A stretch of 64,000 nt of DNA from Medicago truncatula (Eukaryota; Streptophyta; Magnoliopsida; Fabales; Fabaceae). Location of the stretch: NCBI RefSeq assembly GCF_003473485.1, contig NC_053045.1:61732494-61796493 (forward strand), written 5' to 3'. Numbering within the stretch: the stretch's first letter is position 1; each line of letters begins with the position of its first letter. Of this stretch, positions 45,041-57,704 are shown piece by piece. Under the pieces are notes generated by a model. It made no database searches. It saw nothing but the letters and a program-made list of their open reading frames with translations, and was not told the origin of the DNA. The translations under genes were made by a program, and so were the position numbers.

Positions 45041-46588
45041 TCTCTGGCAATGCCTTGTATTGCAAATTCTACGGTATTTTGTTATGTCTTAGCTAGGTGA
45101 TTACTTCATTGTTGTGCATCTTCATTTACATGAGCACTCATTCCTAATAGTCCATATGTTCACACTTATTGAGAATTTTACAGACCTACTGACAACAGAT
45201 ATATTGGGTTAATTGTTTCTTGCACTGGACAAAATGTATACACACCACTATTGAGTTGATTATTTCTGTTCCTTCAGAAGTCCTTGTAATTGCCCTATTT
45301 TTCTTGCACTGGATATATGATTTAGTAATTAGTAGGGATGTTTGAATGGAATCAACTCGGTACTTATCGCATAAATCTCTAAAATCATTGTGCAACAATA
45401 TTTACAGGGAAAGAAAAAATATTTAACCCCTTGGGGGGAGATGGGGAAAGGAGAAGAGAAAAACATACATGAACATAGATAAGCACACTTTTTGCGTTTT
45501 TAATTTGTTTTAATGTTTTTTTTTTTTTTACAAGATTTGTTTTAATGTGTTGTTTTTATTTTTTTATTTTTTAAAATAAATGTTAATAATTAAAATGGGG
45601 AGAGAAACTCATGAGTTTTTTGCTAAAGAATTTGGAAACCGGTCGTCGTAGACTTGACCTTTTTAATTGAAGAACCATGTGTGGAGAAAACCCCCTCAAA
45701 AAAATGCATGGAGAGAACTTCATGAGCATTTTATTTCTAATTTAACCTTTGTTATTTTAAAATAATGTCGACTAATTTAAAATTCAAGTGGATTAAAAAA
45801 ACATTAAATTGTCCCGGTCAGAACTGCACATAGTAGATTCTTATGACTTAAGTTAAATAAGACTAAAATTGAAGAATATGATGTGTCGGGTAGAATCCAA
45901 ACTTAATTTTTAATGAGGACTAAATCTAGATAGTAGGGAAATATTGACCAAAAGGGGAGAACTAACCCTATTATTTTTATAGAAAATGATGATGCAGGAT
46001 ATATTGGGTTGATTAAAAAATGTTCGGTTTAAAAAGTGAGGAAAATTCAAATAAGGTTTTGTTTGTTTAGTGAAAAGAGAAAGTTTAGCTCTAGTTCAGT
46101 TATAAACAAATCAGCTAAAACAAAGTTATGTATGCACTCATCCAAAACATAAATTGTTGGCAGATTCGAATATTATATTTATAAATAAGTGCACGCTTGG
46201 ATCTCAAATCTTCACCATCAACTCAACCTCAAGTAATAATACTCTTTTTATTTTATTTTTATTTGATAGTAATGTTGTATTGTGTTGTATGTACACTACT
46301 ATTTTGTCATTTGATTAAGATCAAACAGTTGAGATTCTAAGCTCTCAATTTGTTATTATCAAGATGTAAATTGTCCAATCTCTATCCATTAGCTTAGTTG
46401 AACTAACTAGTTAACTCTAAATATGGTTTTGCCAATCAATCAGGCTATTTAAGAGTCATGAACTCATGATTTTAAATAAAGAATAAATGAATATAAGCAT
46501 ATGGATAAGTTGAAAATGGAAAAGTATTATCTAGAACACAGAAGAATTAGGATAAAATAAATCTATGAAATAGATGATATAATGGTTT
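45041..46588. other. 3' flank of lipase gene and spacer
   Basis: The first 140 bp are probably 3' UTR, since a matching sequence follows the copied last exon at 50290-50519. The remainder is AT-rich, with no recognised gene. Confidence 0.5.
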
Positions 46589-48473
46589 CTATGGTGGAGG
46601 TAGATTTTGTGGTCTGTATTGTCGAGTTTGATTGAAAATGGTATGATCAGTGTCAAAACCACTACCTATAGTGCTTGTGCTTGTTAAGGAAATTAAGGCA
46701 GCAACTAGTCCTGCATTCCCAGCTAAGGTTGGCTCAGTATAACTGTTATTGTTCCTTAAATCATAGAATTGGTCAAAACCATTTGGCCCTCCAACCATTG
46801 CTCCTACAATGTTGTTAGGATTTCGGTTAGGGGTGTCACGCCACTTCCAACCCTCAATGCATGAGTAATGTTTGTCATCATTTGGAATTGATGCACCTCT
46901 ATGATGAACATGTCTTGGAAACTTGTTGCCATACCCAACTATGTAGCTCATGTTCATTGGATTTTTACACATGATGTAATCCATCTGTTTTAAGATAATA
47001 TATATAAAAAATTAACAATATTATTATTATTTTCAACATGATAACTTAATAAATCTAAAATAGAGAAATGATTTTTGAATAACTTAATTTAGATAAATTT
47101 TACAATAACATGCTAAATGATTGATGCAGTTCAAATAGATGATTAATTTCATTCATTAGATGGTTAATGAGTAAATCATGTGTCGAAATTTGGATATCAA
47201 TAACGAAGTTTTATTTGTTTATTTAAACTACATTAATCACTCAAAAAAGTTGTATAAACTTAAATGTTCAAATAACACAACTTACAAAAATATTTAAATC
47301 AAAAAGAGAATGAAGTGAAGAATACGATACCTGAGAAGTTGCAAATGCCTTTAGAACAGATATTGAAAAGTAATTATGATTACAATACCATCCAGGAACA
47401 CCTTGGGCTTTCATATAATCAGCAAAAAGAGAAGCCATAAATGAAGCATTAACAACATATTGGAGAGAATTTGGGTATCCATGGTTCAATTGTATAAATC
47501 CCCCTACATATTTTGATGTTAACATGCATATTATGATCTTGTTTAACAATAATGGTTTTAAATTGCGGTTCTGATTACATTGCGAGAAAATGTTGTTAAT
47601 GTGATTGAAATTGTGGTCACATCGTCGTTGCACAAACTTCAAAAACTTTTTACATTGCAACCACAATTTTGGTTAAGAGCACATGGTAAGGCTAGTAGAT
47701 TCATGGTACATACTCAAAATTTCCTCGTAAGGGTAACCACTAACCAGGATTAAGAAACATCCTCACTCTTGTTAGCAGCAGGTAACTTATTAAAATCGGT
47801 AATCTTATCAAATGCTTTGGCATTCTTAGGCACAGAAGGATCGGTTGCCATTGCCAAGGAAAGGTAGGTGTTGTTACTAGTGGCCAAAAATAACCAAACA
47901 CTACCCCACATGTACTCATCAAAGTAGCCAGATGAGTTATTATATTAGGTTCAATGTAAAGGTTGTCCACTACTGTAGGGTGCCCTTTTACTAGAGTCTC
48001 TTGCAAATGCAAAGACAGTTTCAGCTCCCTTGACAATTTTCTTGGAATAAGCAATGCAAGATCAGGTCCTTCAGATCATATAGTTGTCGTTGGGCGAGGA
48101 TATTCCATGTCTTCTGGTTTTTCAGAACCTTTTAGAGATCCACCAACCTAAACATAAAATACATTAAAATGAGTAAAACACATAGATAAATCAAATATAT
48201 AGAAACAATAGTTAATTTACCTTAGCATGAATTTGATTTATTTCAGAGGCAGAACTATCAAAGGTTAAGAGTAGGTAATCAGTACCCCACTTAATGAGTT
48301 CACGGGCATGATCATATCTATTAACTGTATTTTGCCTTATATTCAACTGTCTCCTGCATCATAATAACCACTAACAAGTCCTTCTTTATCATTGGTGTCT
48401 TTCCCATCTTGTAACCCTGATTTCCCTCTCCATGAAATGTTATTGCTCTTTGGTAATGTCCCAGCTTCACAAA
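46589..48473 (-). pseudogene. KORRIGAN-type GH9 endo-beta-1,4-glucanase pseudogene
   Basis: Pieces of a class A (membrane-anchored, KORRIGAN-like) GH9 cellulase are read in order on the minus strand. From 48473: LPKSNNISWRG, then GLVSGYYDAGDS and a stop; RYDHARELIKWGTDYLL; ENPEDMEYPRPTT; YSKKIVKGAETVFAFA; SSGYFDEYMWGSVWLF; RMFLNPG; YPYEEIL. Then an exon ending at 47331 (GFIQLNHGYPNSLQYV..PGWYC) and a last exon 46984-46589 with HVHHRGASIP, GWKWRD and NYTEPTLAGNAGLVAAL. Stops interrupt it (after DAGDS, within the QPLH segment and after SEDVS), there are frameshifts, and the section after DAGD is deleted. The cytosolic tail and membrane anchor were not found. Catalytic motifs DAGD and the Glu of YTEPTL remain. 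KORRIGAN acts in cellulose synthesis; this copy cannot make the enzyme, though the last two exons are intact. Confidence 0.85.
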
Positions 48474-50220
48474 TCAAAGGTACATACTATAAGTATATCA
48501 TAATAAATAATGAATTTATAGTTCTTAATTTTTCACTTGCATTTTACTCACTAGATGATTCAAATTTATTCATAAAATACTGCTAAATTTTGAAACAGAT
48601 AGTACAATTGTTGTTATCTCATAAGAGGATATGTAGTATCATGCATATGCTTAATTTTATAATTGAGACAAATTTGTTAAAATTTCGAGTGTGTTCATTT
48701 CTTATCAAAACTATAAAAAAAAAAATCGAATGTGTCCCATGAAAAAATTGACACCAATCAATTCTCAATAAGATTTTACTTAAATTTCTAAATGTTGAAG
48801 TATAATTCATATTCTAATGTTAGTTAGTTGTGGATAAATCCAACTATGTTTGTTGGTTAGTTAGTTAGTTGGTTAGTGACTTGTAGTGCAAGTAACTCCA
48901 CTTAGCCTATGAGTACTTAGTTTTTGTGTTCAGTTCTTTAATATCACACTCATATCTCTCAAATTCAATAATAAAGAGTTTTATCATTCCTTTGTAGTTT
49001 CCTCTCTAAATGTGAGTGTGTAGAGATTCTAATCTCACTACATGTCTATTTCATATGCATAATATAATAACATTGAAATTAACCCTTTAGAATTTGATCG
49101 CGTGGAAATACTACAATTGAATGTAAATTTTGACATTACATTTTTTCGATATATATATAAAAAAAAAAACCATTGAATATAATTGGAATTCACCACAAAT
49201 AAAAAATATATATTTAATGTAAATTGGCAATTGAAAATTGAACTGGAAGTGCTTCCTTTTAACTTTTTTCAAGAGTTGCCTACTTACCTTTGGTGCCTTC
49301 TTTGGTCGTAGTGTGAAGTATTAACGATACTTTCTGCATTTATTTCGGTTACGGACCTTTAAAACAGATTATATTGCAATCATTATATATTGTCACTATA
49401 ATTGGCATTTTGGTATCATTAATAATAGTACACGTATAGTATTAAACAATTAAGTTTGATAACAAAACTAGTTTGTATATACGTGATAATATTATTTTTT
49501 TGATATATTTATTTTCTTATTTTGAAGTATTGTATTAAGAATTTTGATTGCAAATATATGATAAAAGTTGAAATAGTTTTTATTTTGCTTGTTAATAATT
49601 TATATTATATTTATAAAATATTACAAAAAAAAATCATATAAATAAGTAAAAATATTAATTTAGTTTATATCACACTTGCTAGAGAAGCTTTTGAATAAGT
49701 GATCTCCAATAACCTTATGCTTTTCTCCTTCAAATAATTAGTTTTTATTTTACTTATATTTTTCCTCCCCTAAAAAAATATTTGTACCGTTTTTTCTAGA
49801 TTTATTCGTGATAAATATTTTTCTCTATTTTTTGTATTTATTGATTCCGGGAAAAGGATATCCAACTCTTGACAAGTTTTGAAGTCCCTTTTTACTCATT
49901 GAATAAACAATTCATGAAATACAAGTCAAGGGTTATAAGGGATTTATGTTCAAGCATCAAAAGTAGTATGCATTCATGCATGTGATCGATGTATGCATGA
50001 AAAAGATGATGAAGCAATTACCAATTAAGTTTGTAGAGAAATATATGTCTTGAAGAAAAAGAAGAAGAAGTCGTGATGGAAGAGTAATGCAGCCATGCAA
50101 TGTCTTTAGACCTATAAATAATGGCTTTTACTGAGAGTAGAAAACAAAGTTTCTCTAGGAAACTTAGTCCAAGTCCTTTAGGATTTAGTTTTGGCACTTG
50201 GCCAGCCACAACTTCAGATA
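48474..50220. other. Spacer upstream of GH9 pseudogene
   Basis: No N-terminal GH9 exon is found here. A (GTTA)n-like run lies at 48850-48875 (GTTGGTTAGTTAGTTAGTTG). The rest is AT-rich without a recognised gene. Short ORFs at 48392-48810 and 50018-50209 have no family resemblance. Confidence 0.4.
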
Positions 50221-50519
50221 ATTTTATTTGTCTGTTTTCAATCTACCGGTTGAATTCAGATGGTTCTGTTCTGATGTATGATCTTCCACACGATACATAA
50301 CTTCTTTATCTAGTCTCCAGCATTATTATAAAGTTTGGTGTCACTAAATGAATGTTTTGAGCAATAGAAGTCTTCTACCCTTAATATAAAGTATTGCAAA
50401 TTTGCAACTTATGATGTTTTCTTATGTGTTAGCTTGGAAAGCTGATTACCTTCATTTACAATAGTATTCATTCCTAATACCTTGTTCATATATTCATGGT
50501 ATTGAGAAATTTACATCAA
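50221..50519 (+). pseudogene. Copy of last exon and 3' UTR of the lipase gene
   Basis: From TTTTATTTGTCTGTT onward the sequence matches 44947-45180 of the lipase gene with substitutions and small indels. Compare CTACCGGTTGAATTCAGATG with CTACTGGTTGCATTCGGATG, and TTTATCTAGTCTC with TTATCTAGTCTC at the stop codon. Frameshifts abolish the peptide. The match continues into the 3' flank (CATTCCTAATA, ATTGAGAAATTTACA). No other lipase exons are seen near it, so it is a fragment of a former second copy. Confidence 0.85.
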
Positions 50520-50999
50520 AAAAGTGTTTTAAGTTGTGATCACTTTTTTATTTTAAGTCAAAATATGTTTATGACCAAGCTTATTATTGTGCTTTTACTT
50601 CTGCAATTTCAGTCATTAGTTGGTTTTTTTAAAGCACATCTCAGCAAGGTTTTTTTACCTAAATGATTTCAATAATATTAAACCACATAGACATAGACTT
50701 ATCTAAAACCTTGGCAGCAGTATCAGCCAATAACATTTTCCATCACCTGAAATTGCTAACTTTTGATTACATTGTTGTTCTAGCAGATTTGTAAGCTAGT
50801 TAAAATGCGAAAAGAAGAGATATATCAGTCAAAAACAAGCTTTTGGGAAGTATTTTGTTTATGGACTTGGTTTATAGCCATGAATAACTTCACTATTTGG
50901 CTTTTCATAGCTGAAATAGACAAATAAAAACTTTTTATAAGAAAATGGTGGCTATCAAACAAATACCATCATCACCATGTAATCTAATATAGGTTTTTA
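50520..50999. other. 3' flank of the CIPK gene
   Basis: AT-rich sequence between the lipase fragment and the CIPK stop codon; probably includes the CIPK 3' UTR (minus strand). No other feature is seen. Confidence 0.4.
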
Positions 51000-53615
51000 C
51001 TACCATTCAGCATCTTGCTTTTCTACGCTGCCAGTGTCGCATCGATCCACAGAGTCTTGGCCGTGTGGTGGAATACTAGATTCGTCTTTCAGCAGGTTTG
51101 ATAAACTTTCACAAAACTGATAATCAAAATTAAATCGGTAACCATATTTATGATCTTATGAATATTCAATTAACAGGATATGTTTTCTTACCTCATTATA
51201 CATTCTTAGATCTCCTACAGATTTTGATACTTGTACAACACAATGAGCCGGAGCAACTTCAATCACCTGATAATTTCGACGTATATATCAGTACAGAAAT
51301 GAACTTGGTTTAATAATAAAGCAAAATAAAAGGAAAAAAGGGAGAATTTGTGATGATAAAATGAGTATGACCTCAGCTGATATGTCAAAGTATGATCTAG
51401 AACACCTCGTCATTGTCTCTTTCGAGTGCATTTTCATCTGATATTAAGAGTAAAAGTTCATTTGTGTTGCCAGACTCTAGAAAAGGTTAATATTTTCATC
51501 AAGCATTTAAAAATCAAATTATAAGCACTGTTTTAGACCTTAAAGTTGTTCATTTTTTTTACTGACAGTCTAACATCTGCTGCAGCAGCTTCTATTTTTT
51601 CGACGGTTTCAGTGATTGTATGTTGGGATCCAAGCCTTGTTGTCTGCTTCATGTGATCCTAAACATCAAACTCATAACATCAGCATTTGTAATTAAAGGA
51701 TCTATAGATAATTTAAATACCTTTCAGATTTGTAGACTTGCCTGTTCTTCAAAAAGGGTGAATAAATCAAAGTCCTGAAACATGGCTATCAGTTGAAACG
51801 CGTTAATGAAGCTTGAAGACTTGGTTATCCTTGGCTTTGTAGTTTTCTCCTATAGCACATATAGTCAGACAATTTGGTTCATAACTCCAATTGAGTGTTT
51901 TCTATGACTGCTATTTGGTAGCAAATTACCTCAATTGAATTGAAAGCACAACTATCATCATCCAAGTTAATGATCGGATCAAATTCATACGCACAAATAG
52001 GCTTATAATCTGTTTGAAACCACTCATCATCAATAATACCCGAAATAGTTATCCGCTGTGAGAGATTTGGAAGGAAGTCAAACAAATTAGTAACTATCAA
52101 TTACACTTTTAAGTTTAAGCACAGTGCAATAGTTCTTGAATTTCTACCTTTCCAGGATGCGGTTCAAGTATTTTCGCAATTAGTTTCTTTTGACTTTGAG
52201 TAAACCAAGGGGCACATACGTATTCCGCTCTGCATATCTTTTTTAACACATGAAAGTTACAAGAAAATGAGAATTAGTTGAATCAAACACTAGGTGTTTT
52301 CTTTATTATCTTCATGATTATATGGTATACTATATTCACATATATACCTTATGGTATAAATTTATCAAGTTCTGGTCATCAAATGGTAGAAAACCGGCAA
52401 GTAACTCAAAAAGAATCACCCCACATGACCAAACATCAGCAGATGCTCCATCATACCCTTTGCTCATCAGCAGCTGCAAATGAGGAACTATTTAAGGGTC
52501 ACAAAATCAATAATAAATGTATCCCATAATAAAAGTGGTCACTAGCACTCTTTCTATTGGAGAGTCTGGGGGAGCTCTTTAGCGCGTTGTTGCACTTGGT
52601 GCTCCCTTGGACTCCCCAACACGTTCCCTCACTCGATCATACCTCAGGAGCCACGTAACACGGGGATCCACACTTTGTGTTTAGGACATTATTAGGCTGC
52701 AAATTTATCAAAATTTAATCGTTACCAATCAAAAAGTCTTACAATTGAACTTGTGATTAGGTTGAAACAAATTTTTTACCTTATTCAGTGCACTTAATCC
52801 AAAATCAGACACTTTTAGATTTCCCTTGCTGTCTAGGAGCAAGTTTTCTGGCTGTATTGACACATGTAAAAGGTGTAAGGTTTCAAAACTTGTTTTTCTA
52901 AACAAAGAAAAATGCAGGATTGGTTTAACTTACCTTGAGATCGCGGTGATAAACTCCCTTGTTATGGCAGTAGTCGACGGCGTCAATAAGTTGTTGGAAT
53001 AGTTTTCTTGCCTCACATTCATTCAACTTGTTGCAATAGGACTGCATAAACAAAATTTTCAGAATTGAAGTATTATAATTGTAAGTACACAACATTTGAA
53101 CAACAAAGAGATTGTTGATATGATTCTCACTATTTTGTCCAATAGTTGACCTCCTGATACATATTCCATCACAATGTATATTTTTGTTTTTGTGCCAATA
53201 ACCTGTTTTATGATGAAATTCATTCAAAAATTAATACTAGTGAGTGAGAAAGGGATTGTGAATCTTCAAGACTCACAAGAATTCCAACACCAGCAGGTAT
53301 AATATACCTCATGAATTCTAACTATATTTGGATGATGTAGAAGTTTCATTGTTCTAATCTCACTTTGTACCTGAAACATGTTTTGGCCTTAATATTTGAA
53401 GTAAAATACCTACTTTTTGAAGGGGGAAAAAGAAGGACCAAAATGAGGTTTACCTGATGTTTTAGATTGTTTTTCAAGACCATTTGTTTGTCAATGACCT
53501 TGATTGCTACCTTCTCACCATTGTTGCTATTTAAAGCAATCTTTACCTTAGAGAATGTACCTTCTCCTATTGTCCTGCCAAGTCTATATTTTCCTATGTT
53601 TTTGGGAGACACCAT
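51000..53615 (-). CDS. CBL-interacting protein kinase (CIPK/SnRK3), CIPK21-like
   Basis: Fourteen exons, all phase 0: 53615-53454, 53370-53308, 53202-53131, 53041-52934, 52851-52780, 52696-52643, 52473-52348, 52237-52148, 52055-51930, 51849-51742, 51658-51539, 51437-51372, 51266-51192, 51116-51000. The product has 452 residues. The kinase domain is intact: glycine loop [15 protein letters not shown] lysine, HRDLKPEN, DFG and an activation loop with [12 protein letters not shown]. The regulatory half has the NAF motif (INAFQLIAM) that binds calcineurin B-like calcium sensors and a PPI region ([16 protein letters not shown]) for PP2C phosphatases. CIPKs relay calcium signals to ion transporters. 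The intron-rich structure and motifs such as FINAFQ.IAM and [22 protein letters not shown] point to the CIPK21 type. The intron after exon 10 uses a GC donor (CAG|GCAAGT). A TATA box lies at 53737-53744. Confidence 0.93.
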
Positions 53616-53736
53616 TTCTCTGTTTGTGTCTGGTTTTTTTGGTTTTTCCCAACAAGTTGTTTCTCAGTCTCACTAATACTATGGTCTCTGTGCATGCAAC
53701 CTATTTCTCACTTTTGATTTTAATCTCAATCCAATT

Positions 53737-53744
53737 TATTTATA
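53737..53744 (-). promoter_or_regulatory. TATA box of the CIPK gene
   Basis: The minus strand reads TATAAATA about 120 bp before the ATG at 53615, a good core promoter match. Confidence 0.6.
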
Positions 53745-53981
53745 GAAGGTTTTTTTTCCCCTTTTTTCAGAAAAAACTTGTTAGTCCTTTATTCATATAG
53801 ATCAATTGTAACAAAAAAAAAAAGTTATATGGTTGTTTTTTTTTTTGAAGGAAAGTTATATGGTTGTTATAATTTTGTTAAAGATATATGATAAATAGAA
53901 TGCCACATGATAAATGCTATCCCATAAATTAAGGAAGTGGTTGATTACAAATAAAATATAATTATTGAGGGATTAATGTAA

Positions 53982-54502
53982 TTTTTTTTTTTTTTTTTAC
54001 AAAAACAAAATGATATTCATTCATTCAAATCGAGAGATTACATCATTCAACACCGCTAAAAACGTAAAGGATGAATCTGCGAACAAACTCACATCATCCA
54101 AGTTAATAGCATATAACGGCATAATGCCTACAAAAATATATAATGAAATTAAAGTGACCGGAATATCCATTGCCTCCGGATCTGCAACGTTGACGCCCAA
54201 ATCTTTGATTGAACAATTGATCTTTCAATATGAATCAAATGAACACCGCACGAAGACGGGAAATCAAACAACGCCGCACAAGACGACGAACAACAAATCA
54301 CCACACTTAGATGATGAAATTACAAAGAAAAAAAACCTAGATCTATGTGAAAATCACTTATTTAGATTGAAATAAAGAGAAAACGATGAAGAGTGGTGAT
54401 TTCAGGTCAAGAATTGACCCAAAGTCACCCCTCAACGAAGAAATTGTAAGAGAAAACCTAGAGAGAGAAAATTAGGGCCGGCTTGTAAGAGAAAATTTAT
54501 TG
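53982..54502 (-). mobile_element. Retroposon with poly(A) tail
   Basis: On the minus strand this block ends in a 17-base A-run (T at 53982-53998) and begins near GCCGGCCCTAATTTTCTCTC. Its composition differs from the AT-rich flanks. The flanks share only a weak possible duplication (TAATGTAA and TTATGTAA). A 121-codon plus-strand ORF through it (54010-54375) lacks any known domain and is not called. Confidence 0.5.
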
Positions 54503-56284
54503 TTATGTAAGTCAATATTTAAACCTGTAGATTAATCAAAAAAAAAATATATTCCAACCTGTTTAGTGTCCACCGGCTATACTATTAGATATGGTTAGGT
54601 CTATGGACTAGGGTTCAATCTTCATAAAAACTAGCTTTTTCTTAGAGAAGTTTCACACTTGTTATTTCGTTGGTTTCAAACATGAGTACCAGATATATGT
54701 GAACTTTGTTAACAAATAGAGATAATTAGGTGATTACATGTGAAAGAATGATACATATATGTTTAGGGGCATATATGGAGGAAATGGATGCATGCATGCA
54801 TGCTAAGTGTTGCATGTGTACCAGACTGCAAACAAAAATGGAGGAAATGGAAGTGGTACTACCAATGTACGTATTTGTATTTTTATTTTTATTTCCCTAA
54901 TCCCTGAGCTTCAAAGCTAAAAAAAAATAAAAAATTGCTTCAACGTAATTATTGATTTTTTTTTTTTTTTTGTTACCATGTGATTAGCATCAAATTTTCA
55001 CGGTCATATAGTTATAATCGATCTCTGTCTAGTGTAAGAGTCAAGAATCAAATTCATGATCACTTACCTTTTTTTTTTTTTTGGTACAGCATGATCACTT
55101 ACTTATAAGACACAAGTATCTTAATCTATTGTTATGTAATTTTGGTATCTATCTATATGTAACAATTTTTATTTTGTTTTTTCATTTATTTGCGTTTTGA
55201 TTGTAATGATTCCTAATTCCTAATGATTCACCTGAGATTGATGATCTGATATTATTATGTATTATGGTACAAAATGAGTTGATATTTTATTTACTACATT
55301 ATCAAAAGAAGTAAAATTATGGGTTTAGGTCCTCTTTTATTCCAAAAAATAAAAAATAAAAAAAAAGTAGAATTATGATATACATTTGCAAATGATAGTA
55401 TAAAAAGCACAATCAATCTCAGTTGGTAGGGACAATGCATAATATATTTAAGGTCTGCTGTTCAAACCCCGACCACCACCAAAAAACAACTCTCCACAAA
55501 AAAAAAAAAACACTTAACAACTAATCAGAACTAAAAATTATTTTTTGTTAAAAAAAAAAAAACTTAAAATTATTAATTAAATAAAAAAAAAACGTTTAAT
55601 TTCATGTTAATTTCCATTGTGTGGTCAATCGTGGTTGGTCCTCTCCAACCACAAAAAAAAAATTATTTATTTTTTTTGGAAAGGTTTTCCATCCACAAAA
55701 AATGTCGAGCTATGAGTTGACAAACTAAACAAAAATTTAGAATGTCGAAATTTGTGACAGTGTGCTCTATCAAAACTTCAAATATTATGGGAAGTAGTTA
55801 GAGCTACTGGTAGCTAGCTTTGTTTGCTGGTTGTTTAGAATGAAGAACGTGTGTTTTGACTGGAAGTTGGATAATTAGTCAAAATTATTTGGCTGTACTA
55901 AGTATCACCACAAATGCTGGAATTATTAGGATATCGTTTCTAACGTTTATATGGTATCACATAATTTCACATTAGTGTGTTTGATCACCATATGCGGTGT
56001 GTATCAATTCAGCAAAAACAAGAAGAAAGAAAGGTACCCTTTTTTGCATTGGGATGACTATGAATTGTGGGTGCGTTGATTTCTTAAAGGACTGATCTGG
56101 ACAAGTTATTTATCATGTTTTGATTTAGAATTTGTCATGAAATTGAACAAAACAAGTAAAAAGGGCTAGGTGAAAAGATGAATTTTTGTCACTGACTAAA
56201 TTATTGAAATACATTTCAGTCCGAGTAGGCAAGTATACATTATCAAACATATTAAAATATCTTTTTTTATATTCTTATTTGTCC
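54503..56284. other. Intergenic DNA between CIPK and LTR fragment
   Basis: AT-rich with many A and T runs and a palindromic GCATGCATGCATGC run near 54790. A SINE-like repeat lies at 55412. No gene is recognised. Confidence 0.4.
55412..55495 (+). mobile_element. SINE-like repeat
   Basis: AATCTCAGTTGGTAGGGACA resembles an A box, and CTGTTCAAACCCCGACCACC a B box, followed by an A-rich tail. It is similar to the repeats at 12214 and 13083. It does not fold as a complete tRNA. Confidence 0.45.
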
Positions 56285-56690
56285 AGTGTAGACGGATGAA
56301 GGCAACGGTAACGGTCTGGTGCTCTAATGCGGTGGCGATGAAGTGTAGAACGAAGAGTTTCTGTAGTCACGTTAGCACTCTAACGCTTAAGTCAGTGTAA
56401 GAAATGAGGTTGAATGTGAAAAAAAAAACGTGGAAAATGAATCGTACCTTGAGGGTGACGTGGAGTCACCATTATATAAAAGAATGAGACATTAACTACT
56501 TTCGTGAAATACGACGCCTCGTCAGGAGGCCATTGGAGGTCACGTGTAAGGTGTAAGATGCACGGGGGCGCTTCGACAAGGTGGTGTCATCGATACTAGT
56601 GTGTTTCTTCAGGTGATTTGACGGTCTGGTGGTCTTTTAGTCCACGTGTCATCATAGTATTGACCTTCTGGCCAGTCGAAAACATATTCC
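56285..56690 (-). mobile_element. Gypsy-type LTR fragment
   Basis: On the minus strand this GC-richer block has a TATA-like TTTTATATAATGG near 56475 followed downstream by CACTGACTTAAGCGTTAGAG, phrasing typical of the R region of plant Ty3/gypsy LTRs. No internal retroviral-type genes or second LTR are seen nearby. Ends are not defined; a solo LTR or truncated copy is likely. Confidence 0.45.
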
Positions 56691-57039
56691 AACATAAAAT
56701 TATGATATATTCATTTCTCTCATAAAGTTACATCTTATTGCACTATATTGTTATTCTCAATATTTTCCGTTTTGAGAATAAAACACAATCTCTTACGAGA
56801 ATAAAACACACTCTTTGATTTTATATATAGGCCAAACACTGCCGCCACCACTCGTTGGGATAACTATATTTTGTGTAACTAATTGTGATCTTATTTCATC
56901 TTATAGTAGCAGTATTATTCAATTATGTCAAATGAATTAAATTTTAATTGTGGTAAATGTGACAGATAATTGTGTCTCTTGATAAAAAAAAATTTATGAA
57001 ATATAATATTTACTATCAATATTACTTACACATGAATAG

Positions 57040-57400
57040 GAGGTAAGTAGGCAACAAGCTGCGCCGCTAGACCTTTTTGGATGGCAAAACCAATTCTCGT
57101 AAACACAACATTCATGGACCTAAGAGACATAACATTGTTATGCATAACCCTTTAGACTCTATGTAGAAGGTCAACTGCCTCTGATGCTAGGAAGTCAAAA
57201 GTGTCAAAAACAAATGGTATAAAAGCATGTTGATTGTCAGAACACGTTTTCTCATGTTTGGCCACTTTGCTTGACGCAGCTTTTAGGGTTGCCTGTCCTA
57301 CTGTAAAAGCCCCCACCTCTAAACCCACAAGTGGTGAAACCCCAGTCAAGTCCACACATGCATGTTTTCCTCCAACTCATCCGTACACCATAACATATGC
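57040..57400 (-). pseudogene. Retroelement-associated ORF fragment
   Basis: The minus strand reads VDLTGVSPLVGLEVGAF, KAASSKVAKHEKTC, NQHAFIPFVFDTFDFLA, AVDLLHRV, stop, RVMHNNVMSLRSMNVVF and GFAIQKGLAAQLVAYLP. I recognise this as a much repeated legume ORF found next to non-LTR retroelement sequences. The in-frame TAA in place of a Gln codon and the lack of upstream domains make it a dead fragment. Exact retroelement clade is uncertain. Confidence 0.55.
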
Positions 57401-57704
57401 AGGCCTAAGTGTTGATAATTTGGTTTAGAAGTTCAATCTCTAACCTTAACAAAAAGATTTGGAGATTGGACCTATGTGTATGAAAAAAATATGCAAGGAC
57501 CAACAAATAGTTGAATGGAACTCTCCAAAAAAGAATGGAGTATAAGAGTGTGTAACTTGATCCATTGATTGGGTCGTGCATAATGATTTGATCTTTCTTT
57601 TTTTGAGAAATGATTTGATCTTATATGTCGCATTTGAATTCGAATAATTCAAAGTTAAGCGTAGGATATCTTTATTACGCAATATTTAATATTTAATATT
57701 TTAA

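Noticed and set aside
54010-54375. 121-codon ORF
   Set aside because: Runs antisense through a retroposon 3' region; Lys/Thr/Ser-rich with no domain.
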